This document shows positions 26,023-33,666 of a stretch of DNA of 64,000 nt, piece by piece. Each line of letters begins with the position of its first letter. Position 1 is the first letter of the stretch. The notes under the pieces were generated by a model that was not told where the DNA came from, made no database searches, and was given only the letters and a program-made list of their open reading frames with translations. The position numbers and the translations under genes are program-made. The stretch covers positions 24,948-88,947 of IMG/VR virus record IMGVR_UViG_3300037141_000236. One strand, written 5' to 3'. The stretch is from a virus.

Positions 26023-26505
26023 ATGATAATGAAAGAGATTGAGTTTAGTTGCATTATGGTTGGTTTCGACCTTCCTAACTTCCAGGAGTTTACTGAAAAA
26101 TTTATACACCCTGAAGATGTGCTTAAATTAGAGGAGACCCCCCACGTAACAATTTGTTTTGGACTTTCTCCAAACATCTCCTTAGACGAAGTAAAATCGC
26201 TATTATTGCCGCTTAAAGACATCTACATTACTTCTTCTGAGATTAACGAATTCATACAAGATGGTTTTGAAGTTGTTAAATTCGCAGTCAGTGCTCCGCT
26301 CCTAGAACAAATGAATGATGTGATGACATCAACCCTTGATTACACCAAAGTAAATCCAGGTAGATATAAGCCACACCTTACGATTTCGTATGTTAAACCC
26401 GGAACGGCACTTTCATACAAGCGCACTATCCAACCATTGATTTTAAAACCCGTTAACTACATTTTTAGTCGTCCGAACGGTGAAACCATTTATTTTACAA
26501 TATGA
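26023..26505 (+). CDS. 2H phosphoesterase (possible Acb1/anti-CBASS type)
   Basis: A 160-residue protein with the two H-x-T motifs that define 2H phosphoesterases: PHVTICFG (H41, T43) and PHLTISYVKPG (H118, T120). The family cleaves 2',3'- or 3',5'-linked (cyclic) nucleotides. Phage members include Acb1, which degrades the cyclic signals of CBASS defence; size and the YVKPG context after the second motif fit that group, but the same fold also serves RNA-end processing. Start at 26023 or 26029; a TTTTTG/TATTTAAT element just upstream may be its promoter. Confidence 0.8.
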   Translation: MIMKEIEFSCIMVGFDLPNFQEFTEKFIHPEDVLKLEETPHVTICFGLSPNISLDEVKSLLLPLKDIYITSSEINEFIQDGFEVVKFAVSAPLLEQMNDVMTSTLDYTKVNPGRYKPHLTISYVKPGTALSYKRTIQPLILKPVNYIFSRPNGETIYFTI

Positions 26506-27209
26506 TAGAATATTTTAAACTCTGCCCAACTTGTAGTGAGAAAATCACATATAAAAGCGCCCAAGTTTTGAAAGAATCAGTTGCTAATAATCGAAATTGT
26601 CGCAAGTGTTTTAGAAAAGTTCCAGGATTCGTTGAAAAATTATCAAAAGGTTGGTTTCAGAAAGGGCATAGGCCTTCTACTGCTGATAATAGAAAAGGTA
26701 AATCTTGGGAAGAAATCTATGGTGTAGAAAAAGCGAAAGAAATAAAACTAAAACGTTCACAAAAGAAACAACCAATTACTTCAAATATCCAAAGAAGTAT
26801 AGCGTGTAAAAACGCAGGTTGTGGAACTTCCAATAAAGGGCGAAAATGTTCCGAAGAAAACAAAAAAGCATCCAGGCTTTTAATGGTAGAACGTTTAAAA
26901 GCTACTCACCAAAATTTTCACCCACCTTATAATAAACTTGCTTGCGAACATTTCAATAAACTCATGATAGAAGAAGGTATTCACATACAACATGCTTTAA
27001 ATGGTGGTGAATATCATATTAAAGAGTTAGGATATTGGATTGATGGTTATGATAAAACAAACAATATTGTTTATGAGTTTGATGAAAAGACTCATTTTAA
27101 AGTGGATGGCGTTTTAAAAGAGAAAGATATTAAACGTCAAAAAGAAATTGAAGACTTCTTAAAATGTAAATTTATTCGAATTAAGTGGACAGATATCCAA
27201 ACCCTGTAA
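26502..27209 (+). CDS. Zinc-finger homing-type endonuclease
   Basis: A 235-residue protein. N-terminal zinc finger C8-x2-C11 ... C33-x2-C36; a middle region with KGRKCSEENKKASRL resembling NUMOD3; and a C-terminal nuclease core YWIDGYDKTNNIVYEFDEKT, then DIKRQKEIEDFL and FIRIKW, the pattern of VSR/PD-(D/E)XK-type homing endonucleases. It overlaps the 2H gene stop by four bases, so it sits cleanly between genes. Confidence 0.75.
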   Translation: MIEYFKLCPTCSEKITYKSAQVLKESVANNRNCRKCFRKVPGFVEKLSKGWFQKGHRPSTADNRKGKSWEEIYGVEKAKEIKLKRSQKKQPITSNIQRSIACKNAGCGTSNKGRKCSEENKKASRLLMVERLKATHQNFHPPYNKLACEHFNKLMIEEGIHIQHALNGGEYHIKELGYWIDGYDKTNNIVYEFDEKTHFKVDGVLKEKDIKRQKEIEDFLKCKFIRIKWTDIQTL

Positions 27210-27272
27210 GCCCTTCTTAATTTGATTTCCTGTTGGTTGATTACCAAATTTCTCATAAACAAGTAATCAATC

Positions 27273-27725
27273 ATGACTTCCTACACAAATATACGTTGCC
27301 AAACATATTATGGCTCAAGTCCAGTTTTTTCAGCAAACTATGGTGAAGTGGTTCTTAACTGCATTCATTTCATAGATCCGGGAACAAATGCAATTAAATG
27401 GGTTGTAACGTATGCAACACCGTATGTTGAGCCTGCATATGCAGCACCACATTCTACTGTGACAGTGCAACCTGAGCCTTATCAAGCACAAACAGTTTCA
27501 AGTATGATCTATTACCAAACAGAACTTTACAAGGAACAAAACATGAATGCAGCGATGAGACGTTTCTTACAAGTGAAAGGTTTGGAAGAAGACTTCAATA
27601 GACTTTTTGCAGATGAACAAGTTAGAAAAGAAATGGCCTCCGCTGTGAAGTTAACCTTAGATGCCCAACCGTTACCAGAGGAAGCACTTTCTGGTTATGC
27701 AGCGACCGGTAGTTCTACAAAATAA
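27273..27725 (+). CDS. Hypothetical protein
   Basis: A 150-residue protein: a beta-rich aromatic N-terminal half (to about residue 60), a Val/Pro/Gln linker and a helical C terminus. No signal peptide. Function unknown; it opens a run of four unknown genes of similar base composition that could be structural. Confidence 0.6.
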   Translation: MTSYTNIRCQTYYGSSPVFSANYGEVVLNCIHFIDPGTNAIKWVVTYATPYVEPAYAAPHSTVTVQPEPYQAQTVSSMIYYQTELYKEQNMNAAMRRFLQVKGLEEDFNRLFADEQVRKEMASAVKLTLDAQPLPEEALSGYAATGSSTK

Positions 27726-27764
27726 ACCTTATAAATCAAATTAGTATCCTTAAATTTATATATT

Positions 27765-28184
27765 ATGGCAGTGAAAGTAAAGAAAGAACCTCTTAAACTA
27801 GGTGAAGATATCGAATGGGGCAAAGGGAAAAACAATTTTCAAACAACGGTAATTGGTTTCTTCCAACCACCTTTAGGGTCGTATGCTTACAGGACACCTC
27901 CAAAGAGAATCTTAATTGAACTACCTGAAAGTAAAGTTCAACGTTTTAAAAACGCGTATAACCCCATTTACACTGGTAAGCAGTTAAAAATAATGTATAA
28001 AAACAAACAAGATCAAATTAAAATGCATCTTGTGGAAGATATAAAACATTATGCAGTGGCAAATCCAACAGGGTTAAGACGCTTGGATCCTTTTATGCAA
28101 GCGCAAAGAGCAATCTTAAATGAAATTTATGTTGGAAGACACACAAGTCCTTCCGGCGTTTTAATAAGACAAGTTAAAAAATAA
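27765..28184 (+). CDS. Hypothetical basic protein
   Basis: A 139-residue Lys-rich protein. The AT-rich 39 bases before it include AAATTTATATATTA, similar to AAATTATATATTA before the Hc1-like gene at 29188; this may be a late promoter element. Residues QRAILNEIYVG weakly resemble the shared tail but are internal. Confidence 0.6.
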   Translation: MAVKVKKEPLKLGEDIEWGKGKNNFQTTVIGFFQPPLGSYAYRTPPKRILIELPESKVQRFKNAYNPIYTGKQLKIMYKNKQDQIKMHLVEDIKHYAVANPTGLRRLDPFMQAQRAILNEIYVGRHTSPSGVLIRQVKK

Positions 28185-28186
28185 AT

Positions 28187-28453
28187 ATGAGACACGTGAA
28201 ACTAACACCACTGGCCGTAACAATTTCAAAGGTATCAGCAATGAAGAAAGGCACAGGAGCATTCCCTGCCAAACTAAAAGCTCCCAAGCCACTTGATCCT
28301 GCTGTTGAGAAGGCTTTAAAAGAACGTCTTGCTGCTTTGACAGGAAAAACAGTTGCTGCCATCGACGAGACAAAACGTAAAGAAAGAGTAAAGAAAGGTT
28401 ACGGCAGTCTTGAAGAAGCAATGAAACAAATGAAACAAGACATAAAGAAATAA
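28187..28453 (+). CDS. Small Lys/Ala-rich protein
   Basis: An 88-residue basic protein with helical segments VEKALKERLAALTGK and LEEAMKQMKQDIKK. It may be nucleic-acid associated. Lies two bases from each neighbour. Confidence 0.55.
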   Translation: MRHVKLTPLAVTISKVSAMKKGTGAFPAKLKAPKPLDPAVEKALKERLAALTGKTVAAIDETKRKERVKKGYGSLEEAMKQMKQDIKK

Positions 28454-28455
28454 TT

Positions 28456-29139
28456 ATGGCTTACGTTGGATATAAAACACCGCTTCCTTCACCAATGCCT
28501 CCACCTCCAGCAAGACCTAAATCTTCTATGGGATCTCTTGGACCATTATCACCTCATCGCATGCCTGCAGCTGAAAAATCATTATTATGGCAAATACAAG
28601 GTATGCATGATGAAATGGATTGGGAATTTCCCACAACCATTCAAATGTTATGGCTTGTAAATACAAGAGCCTTTGTGGTGGCTAATTATCATTCTAGCCA
28701 ATGGCCTTCATGGATGCTTGAAGTAACTCCAACCGAACCACCAAGAGACCCAAATGATGATGGAGGCTTAGCAGAAGCAACAAGAGCCGCGGGAGTACAA
28801 GTGGGTGTTCTTATGTCTGACCCCATAATAAATTCATATCCCGGCTTATTAACCCCTACTGAACTCACTCAGCCTTTAGATAGAGAAACAGAAGATGCTA
28901 AAGTTAAATGGAATGCTGCAAAGTTACAAAACTTAAATGCATTACGAATGGGTAATAAATTCAAAGTAGATGATGAAGGAAACGTTCGTTTTGATGCGGG
29001 TGTTGACTATTACCAACGTGCTGCCATTCGGGAGCTTATAGAAGAATTTGGCGCGATTCCTGAAGATCACGTTGACTTCAAACCCCAGCGCAAAAATACC
29101 TGGAAAGAGAGGTTCCTTAAATGGATAAAGGAAAAATGA
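28456..29139 (+). CDS. Hypothetical protein with Pro-rich N terminus
   Basis: A 227-residue protein with a Pro/Ser-rich leader (PLPSPMPPPPARPK), an aromatic middle region and a charged C terminus (RKNTWKERFLKWIKEK). No family recognised. The TA-rich 48 bases after it precede the Hc1-like gene. Confidence 0.6.
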   Translation: MAYVGYKTPLPSPMPPPPARPKSSMGSLGPLSPHRMPAAEKSLLWQIQGMHDEMDWEFPTTIQMLWLVNTRAFVVANYHSSQWPSWMLEVTPTEPPRDPNDDGGLAEATRAAGVQVGVLMSDPIINSYPGLLTPTELTQPLDRETEDAKVKWNAAKLQNLNALRMGNKFKVDDEGNVRFDAGVDYYQRAAIRELIEEFGAIPEDHVDFKPQRKNTWKERFLKWIKEK

Positions 29140-29187
29140 TATAATTTCACCATATTTAATGTATAACAAACTAAATTATATATTAAA

Positions 29188-29367
29188 ATGGAATCATTCA
29201 ATTCAATTAAAGTACTAGTAGAAGGCGTTCAAGCGGACATTGACAAATTCGAAGCAGGTAACAAAGCAGCAGGAACTCGAGTAAGGGCAGCAATGCAACA
29301 AATCAAAGCTCTTTGCAAAGATGTACGTAACGATGTACAAGCAGTAAAGAAAGCACCTAAATCATAA
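29188..29367 (+). CDS. Histone H1-like Hc1 nucleoprotein
   Basis: A 59-residue protein matching the Hc1/HBP family of small bacterial histone H1-like proteins: FNSIKVLVEGVQADIDKFE, then GNKAAGTRVRAAMQQIK (the family hallmark G-N-K-A-A-G-T-R-x-R-x-x-x-x-x-x-K), then helix KDVRNDVQAVKKAPKS. Such proteins compact DNA and are common in Bacteroidetes and Chlamydiae. In a phage it may condense genomes or modulate host chromatin. It has its own AT-rich upstream region. Confidence 0.85.
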   Translation: MESFNSIKVLVEGVQADIDKFEAGNKAAGTRVRAAMQQIKALCKDVRNDVQAVKKAPKS

Positions 29368-29370
29368 ACC

Positions 29371-29586
29371 ATGGAAACAAATTTCAAAACAGTAACAGAA
29401 ATAATTGCTGACAAAGATAATTGCAATTGTCCGTTGGAATTAAGTGTGATACCTAATTATATGGGTATTAATTTGTGTTCTGTGGAAGCAGTCAGTTGGC
29501 AAAAGCAAAGCGATGGTCAATTAACACAATTGACTATATACTTTACTCCTGCAGAAAAAGACACACCAATAACCGAAGTGCCATGA
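29371..29586 (+). CDS. Small hypothetical protein
   Basis: A 71-residue protein with the CNCPLELSVIP segment and a beta-rich C-terminal half. Starts three bases after the Hc1-like gene and overlaps the next gene by four. Unrecognised. Confidence 0.6.
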   Translation: METNFKTVTEIIADKDNCNCPLELSVIPNYMGINLCSVEAVSWQKQSDGQLTQLTIYFTPAEKDTPITEVP

Positions 29587-29822
29587 AAAAGAAGTATAAG
29601 TACAGACTCAAAGAAACAATTCGCAAAGCTGGTATCTCCGAAGATATATTTTGGTGTGCACAGTTTATTGATGAAGAAGATTTTGAGAAATATGGAAAGG
29701 ATGACATGTTTTGGTCTACCATCTCCAATTTTCTTGATCCGACTTCAAAAGAAGAAGCTTTGAAAGATATTGAACGACATAAAAATCAAGAAGAACCTGT
29801 GATCAAATACCACGAAGCATGA
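29583..29822 (+). CDS. Small hypothetical protein
   Basis: A 79-residue acidic protein. The start at 29583 (ATGA overlap) is preferred to an upstream Met at 29475 that runs through the preceding gene in another frame. Unrecognised. Confidence 0.6.
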   Translation: MKKKYKYRLKETIRKAGISEDIFWCAQFIDEEDFEKYGKDDMFWSTISNFLDPTSKEEALKDIERHKNQEEPVIKYHEA

Positions 29823-29965
29823 AATATTTCTTCAGATCATTAAAAGTTATTCCTTGGGGAATAATAAACATATGTTCGATACTTTGGCACTTTGATACGA
29901 ATCATTGTGTTTCATTTAATACATTGTATAATGAAATTTTAAAACCTGGTCCAAGGTATAGGTAA
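29819..29965 (+). CDS. Small protein, 48 aa
   Basis: Short gene joined to the previous one by ATGA overlap. A hydrophobic stretch (LKVIPWGIINICSILWHF) may associate with the membrane. No family recognised. Confidence 0.45.
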   Translation: MKYFFRSLKVIPWGIINICSILWHFDTNHCVSFNTLYNEILKPGPRYR

Positions 29966-29975
29966 TTGAAGGAGA

Positions 29976-30020
29976 AAGGGATGTGATCGCTTACAACGGC
30001 TTCTGCATCCCTTATCTTTT
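29976..30020 (+). terminator. Possible terminator
   Basis: An 8-bp inverted repeat AAGGGATG / CATCCCTT with a 22-base loop, followed by ATCTTTT. Weak because of the long loop. Confidence 0.45.
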
Positions 30021-30033
30021 CAACCAAGGTTTA

Positions 30034-30065
30034 TTTGTCAAACAGGTTGACTGTTTGTAACTTTA
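30034..30065 (+). promoter_or_regulatory. Candidate promoter of the sigma factor gene
   Basis: TTTG (30034-30037), a 20-base spacer, then TAACTTTA (30058-30065), very close to the Bacteroidetes -33/-7 consensus. It lies 30 bases before the sigma factor start. Confidence 0.6.
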
Positions 30066-30095
30066 GCGTAATTAATATTAACTAACTAGTTGATT

Positions 30096-30959
30096 ATGAA
30101 ACAGATAAGAGTGGGATCGGATACGATCATCAGCAGGGATATAAACCTGGAACGCTATTTAAAAGACATTCGAAAGATGCCTACAATGAATTACACTGAA
30201 GAAAGGTTAGTAATCATCGAAGCACAGAAAGGAGACCAAGCCGCTTTCGAAAAACTTATTACTGCCAACTTACGATTCGTTGTAAGCTGTGCAAAGGAAT
30301 ATCAATATCCAGGAATTGAGATCATCGATCTTATTCAGGCTGGCAATGTTGGACTTATGGAAGCGATAACCAAATTCGATCTTACCAAAGAAATCAAATT
30401 TATCTCTTATGCAGTATGGTGGATTAAAAACTCCATCATTGAATTTTTAAGAGAGAATACAAAGGCAATTCGTTTACCTTACAACCAACAAAACGAAATC
30501 CAACGTTATTTCAAAGAGAAGGATAAATTAGAGAAACAATATGAGACGACTCTCAACGCCGATCAGGTGGGGCAGTTGACTGATACTGATATCGATGTTG
30601 ATTATATCCGTCAAGCTCTGTTGTGTAATTCACATGCACAATCAATGAATGACCCAATTGGAGGAGGAGATGGTGGAGAAATTGGTATTGTTGAAGACCT
30701 AATTTCAGATCCTCACGCTAACTTTCTTGACGGCTATGATCACGCTTTCAGGAGACAGCAAGTGAGTCGTGCGTTAGGAAAGCTTTCACCAATACAAAAA
30801 CAAATCATCGTCCTTTCCTTTGGGTTGGAAGATTCAATCAGTCGTTCAAACGAAGACATTGCAGAACAATTAAAACTAACTGCAGAAAGAATCCGACAAA
30901 TCAAAAACCAAGCTGTTGCTAAACTTGGTACCCTTGATTACCTTTCCATTTGTAGGTAA
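30096..30959 (+). CDS. RpoD-like principal sigma factor
   Basis: A 287-residue sigma-70 protein of the length and plan of the Bacteroidetes principal sigma factor: region 1.2 (ERYLKDIRKM), region 2 (NLRFVVSCAKEYQ, DLIQAGNVGLMEAITKFD, then FISYAVWWIKNSI), region 3, and region 4 with helix-turn-helix SNEDIAEQLKLTAERIRQIK. It should bind host core polymerase and recognise -33 and -7 elements. The region 2.4 segment after WWIKNSI (IEFLRENTKAIRLP) differs from what I recall of host proteins, so promoter choice may differ. I used ATG 30096; a TTG at 30090 is in frame. Single gene between promoter and terminator. Confidence 0.88.
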   Translation: MKQIRVGSDTIISRDINLERYLKDIRKMPTMNYTEERLVIIEAQKGDQAAFEKLITANLRFVVSCAKEYQYPGIEIIDLIQAGNVGLMEAITKFDLTKEIKFISYAVWWIKNSIIEFLRENTKAIRLPYNQQNEIQRYFKEKDKLEKQYETTLNADQVGQLTDTDIDVDYIRQALLCNSHAQSMNDPIGGGDGGEIGIVEDLISDPHANFLDGYDHAFRRQQVSRALGKLSPIQKQIIVLSFGLEDSISRSNEDIAEQLKLTAERIRQIKNQAVAKLGTLDYLSICR

Positions 30960-30983
30960 TATAAGAACATAAAATTAACGGTC

Positions 30984-31017
30984 AAAAGGGTTACTTGACG
31001 GTAACCCTTTTGCTTTT
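30984..31017 (+). terminator. Strong terminator after the sigma factor
   Basis: An 11-bp perfect stem AAAAGGGTTAC / GTAACCCTTTT with a 6-base loop, followed by GCTTTT. Confidence 0.88.
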
Positions 31018-31024
31018 CCGGTCG

Positions 31025-31032
31025 TATATTTA
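31025..31032 (+). promoter_or_regulatory. Candidate promoter, -7 box TATATTTA
   Basis: TATATTTA directly downstream of a terminator, with TTTG 12 bases upstream, 20 bases before the next start. Confidence 0.45.
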
Positions 31033-31052
31033 GACAAACAATCAAACCACTT

Positions 31053-31976
31053 ATGAGACAAACAAAAACCACAACCCAAGTTGCCCGTGATGACAAGTAC
31101 TTAAAGTTCCTGATGGCGCTTTATTTAAAGATCAGTAAAGGTTATACCCGAATTTCGATTTCTGCCTTATGTGTAGAACATAAGGTTGATTCCGTTGTTG
31201 TACAAGCCGTCCTTGATTTGGGCTGGGTGAACAAAATGGCCAACACAATGCAATACTATTGGAGAGGTCCAATTCCAATCGAAGCAATGGCCGAACAAGT
31301 CCAATCAAAAATCACCGCGATAAAGAATACAAAGACTGTGAATGAGAGGTTTAAATCAACTCCACTCAGTGCAACCGGCAAACCGCTTATTCCCGTTGTT
31401 AAATCAACAGAGCCACAAAAAGTATTGAAGGGTGCCATTCCAAGGTATCTTGATTTCCTTGAAGCTCTTTACTTTTTGACAGCCGAAGGTAAAACCGACA
31501 TCACCATAAGTAAAATAACAGCTGAGCATAAAGTAGGCTCTTCTATTCCCGGTGCGTTGATAAAGCTTAATATTATTTCCAAAGAAAAAGACGAGACATA
31601 TAAAGGCCAAGGTCGGAAAGTGCTTTGGTCCTGGATTGGCGGGATTCCTGATGCAACGATGGCAGAACTCGTATTGAAGACAAACAATGCAGAAATCGTA
31701 TCGCAAAGTGCAAATGCAAAAAATAAGGTTATAAAGATTGCTCCTGGTATTCCCGAAAGATTCCATCACATACTAAAGAAAGATCCCAGCGTACCTGAAA
31801 TCAAAGTGGCGATCATACCAACTCCTCCTGTTGTTATTCCTGCGAAAGAATGGAATGTAAAAGTAACGCCAAGCCTTTCTGATAAAGAAAAAGCTTTGAA
31901 AAGAGAAATTGCTTTGAAACTTTTGGATCTTGGCGAATTCGAACGTGCAAACAAAATGTTAGACGAACTTCTGTAA
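31053..31976 (+). CDS. Tandem winged-helix-like protein
   Basis: A 307-residue protein with two related units of about 75 residues: KYLKFLMALYLKISKGYTRI to IPIEAMAEQVQSKI (residues 14-87) and RYLDFLEALYFLTAEGKTDI to IPDATMAELVLK (about 130-210). Each has a helix, a (T/S)IS-x-L/I-x-x-EHKV helix-turn-helix-like core and a YYW or LWSW wing. This suggests a DNA-binding protein born by duplication. The C terminus is a helical pair. It follows the sigma gene, so a role in regulation is plausible. Confidence 0.6.
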   Translation: MRQTKTTTQVARDDKYLKFLMALYLKISKGYTRISISALCVEHKVDSVVVQAVLDLGWVNKMANTMQYYWRGPIPIEAMAEQVQSKITAIKNTKTVNERFKSTPLSATGKPLIPVVKSTEPQKVLKGAIPRYLDFLEALYFLTAEGKTDITISKITAEHKVGSSIPGALIKLNIISKEKDETYKGQGRKVLWSWIGGIPDATMAELVLKTNNAEIVSQSANAKNKVIKIAPGIPERFHHILKKDPSVPEIKVAIIPTPPVVIPAKEWNVKVTPSLSDKEKALKREIALKLLDLGEFERANKMLDELL

Positions 31977-31994
31977 ACCCTAAAACTTTATTAT

Positions 31995-32177
31995 ATGAGA
32001 GGTAAGATTGATCCTATGGAACAATACTTAGAAAAGAGGTTAAAGGATTTTGGAATTGTTTGCCCATCACCGAGAGGAAAGAAAAACGAAATGCTTTTCG
32101 AAGTTCCGAAGACTGAAGCAGAATGTGAAGATTTAATTCGTATATTATTAATCGCTCGTAGAGAGTTTAACAATTGA
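31995..32177 (+). CDS. Small hypothetical protein
   Basis: A 60-residue alpha/beta protein (MEQYLEKRLKDFG helix, then EMLFEVPKTEAECEDLIRIL). No family recognised. The opposite strand is open but lacks protein character. Confidence 0.55.
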   Translation: MRGKIDPMEQYLEKRLKDFGIVCPSPRGKKNEMLFEVPKTEAECEDLIRILLIARREFNN

Positions 32178-32180
32178 TTT

Positions 32181-32285
32181 ATGGCACGATTACAAAACCT
32201 AAAGCGCTGGTTAAGCAATAACTTAACCTTCTTCACAACGAACGGGAACAAACAACACCGAATTTCTCCAAGGTATATTCGCTAA
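32181..32285 (+). CDS. Possible 34-aa basic peptide
   Basis: A short open frame with ATG three bases after the previous stop, basic and tryptophan-containing (LKRWLSNNLTFFTT). It fits the gap but has little independent support. Confidence 0.35.
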   Translation: MARLQNLKRWLSNNLTFFTTNGNKQHRISPRYIR

Positions 32286-32290
32286 TTTTA
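32283..32290 (+). promoter_or_regulatory. Candidate promoter, -7 box TAATTTTA
   Basis: TAATTTTA followed by G, 13 bases before the start at 32304; one of the recurring TAnnTTTA boxes. Confidence 0.4.
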
Positions 32291-32303
32291 GTAAATTTAC
32301 CTT

Positions 32304-32513
32304 ATGAAACGATCGGACTATTTCTTTTTCGCTATTATGTTGACTTCAATGTTAACAGCAATGTACTTTATGCTATGGAGCGTAATGCCGTTCTGGATGC
32401 AATTCTGGTGGGTGTCTTTACTCCCATTAGTTATTATCAAAGTTTTCTTCCCAAATACCAAAGCAGGTAAATGGTTATTGTCTGACCCTTTTAATAAACC
32501 CAAAACAAAATGA
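32304..32513 (+). CDS. Small two-TM membrane protein
   Basis: A 69-residue protein with two aromatic-rich membrane helices (residues 6-26 and 30-49) and a basic tail. First of several small membrane proteins between 32.3 and 33.7 kb, which may remodel the envelope. ATGA overlap with 32510. Confidence 0.65.
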   Translation: MKRSDYFFFAIMLTSMLTAMYFMLWSVMPFWMQFWWVSLLPLVIIKVFFPNTKAGKWLLSDPFNKPKTK

Positions 32514-32713
32514 CAAACGCACAACAACTCGGTTACGATTACTTCTACCACTACAACGAATATTCGAAAAAGTGGTTTTGTATTCACAAAGACAGCCTTA
32601 ACAACTACACTGAAAGAAACCCCAAGCAGCCAATGAATTGGAAAGATGGATCCTCAGTTGAAGATGCTGCAGCGCATATGCTTACTGTTCTTCACACTGT
32701 AACTGCTGAATAA
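32510..32713 (+). CDS. Small hypothetical protein
   Basis: A 67-residue soluble protein rich in Tyr and Asn (YDYFYHYNEYSKKWFCIHKD). Overlaps the preceding gene by four bases. Function unknown. Confidence 0.55.
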   Translation: MTNAQQLGYDYFYHYNEYSKKWFCIHKDSLNNYTERNPKQPMNWKDGSSVEDAAAHMLTVLHTVTAE

Positions 32714-32968
32714 ATGATCATTTCATTTCTCTTTGGTTTGTTTGTTTCTCTTGCTGGGGTTATTGTTTATGCAGTGACCACAAGCGATAGTGAATCACAA
32801 TCCATAAAAGCATTGGAAGGTGAAAGAGATCGTTTAAAAGGTTCGCAGCAACATATGTTTGAAATGTGCGAAGACTTCAAAGAGTGTAATCAGGAATTGA
32901 AAGTCGAAAACGAAAAATTAAAAGTTAACGACCCGTATGAGAAAATGCGGAAAGAATGTGGGCTATGA
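32714..32968 (+). CDS. TM/coiled-coil protein with MRKECGL tail
   Basis: An 84-residue protein: N-terminal TM helix (residues 1-22), then a coiled coil, ending DPYEKMRKECGL, a variant of the shared C-terminal tail. The start of 32956 lies inside the tail codons. The same plan, TM then coil then tail, recurs in the next gene, so the two are probably paralogs. Confidence 0.65.
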   Translation: MIISFLFGLFVSLAGVIVYAVTTSDSESQSIKALEGERDRLKGSQQHMFEMCEDFKECNQELKVENEKLKVNDPYEKMRKECGL

Positions 32969-33465
32969 TTTTACTTATCTGTTCTATTATTTGGGGTATC
33001 ATCGGGTTAATCATGTCAATAGTATTTGTTGCTGACAGCGACAATACGGATGATCACAATGCCCTTGAGTGTTTTCTTATCTTCCTGTGTATTACTGCTT
33101 TTGGGATTCCTTTATTAGCAGCAGCTGGTATTCACAATATATGGATGCAGTTTAATAAGAAATCCTATAAGAAAGAAAAAGCATTAGCTGTAAAGATCAT
33201 TGATGACATGCAAAAGAAGATTGATGAATTGGAACGTGAAAAAGAAGAAGATGATAACTGTATTAAACGAATGGCTCGTGAATATCAGGATCTGAATACT
33301 GCTTACAAAAAGCTCATTCACGACGATCCCATAGAAAAGATGCGCAGAGAGATTGGTTTGGGCATTGAACCTGAAGAAGAAAAACTTACAGTAAGACCAG
33401 CAATAAAATTCACCAAGAAACGTAAAAAGAAACCAGTGTCTACTGGTTCTTCATCAACATTTTAA
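32956..33465 (+). CDS. TM/coiled-coil protein with internal MRREIGL motif
   Basis: A 169-residue protein with two TM helices (residues 1-26 and 36-56), a coiled coil (71-110) and DPIEKMRREIGL, which parallels the DPYEKMRKECGL end of the previous protein. Here a further basic tail of about 35 residues follows the motif (KKRKKKPVSTGSSSTF), so the motif need not be terminal. Confidence 0.65.
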   Translation: MWAMILLICSIIWGIIGLIMSIVFVADSDNTDDHNALECFLIFLCITAFGIPLLAAAGIHNIWMQFNKKSYKKEKALAVKIIDDMQKKIDELEREKEEDDNCIKRMAREYQDLNTAYKKLIHDDPIEKMRREIGLGIEPEEEKLTVRPAIKFTKKRKKKPVSTGSSSTF

Positions 33466-33468
33466 ACA

Positions 33469-33666
33469 ATGGTACTACTTCTCTTCATATACGGCTTTAT
33501 AGGGTTCCTCTTTTGGTTCGCCGGAATGTTCCTTCATAAGGGATTAATAGCATCTTCCTCTGCAAATAAGATTGCTTTCTTAATTTTCTGTATTATTCTT
33601 TGGTTGCCTCTATTATGTTTCGCTTTATACCGTAAAATTAAAAACCATGAAGGACCTCATTCTTAG
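33469..33666 (+). CDS. Small two-TM membrane protein
   Basis: A 65-residue protein with two hydrophobic helices (residues 1-23 and 33-53) and a charged C terminus. It overlaps the next gene by 20 bases. Confidence 0.6.
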   Translation: MVLLLFIYGFIGFLFWFAGMFLHKGLIASSSANKIAFLIFCIILWLPLLCFALYRKIKNHEGPHS

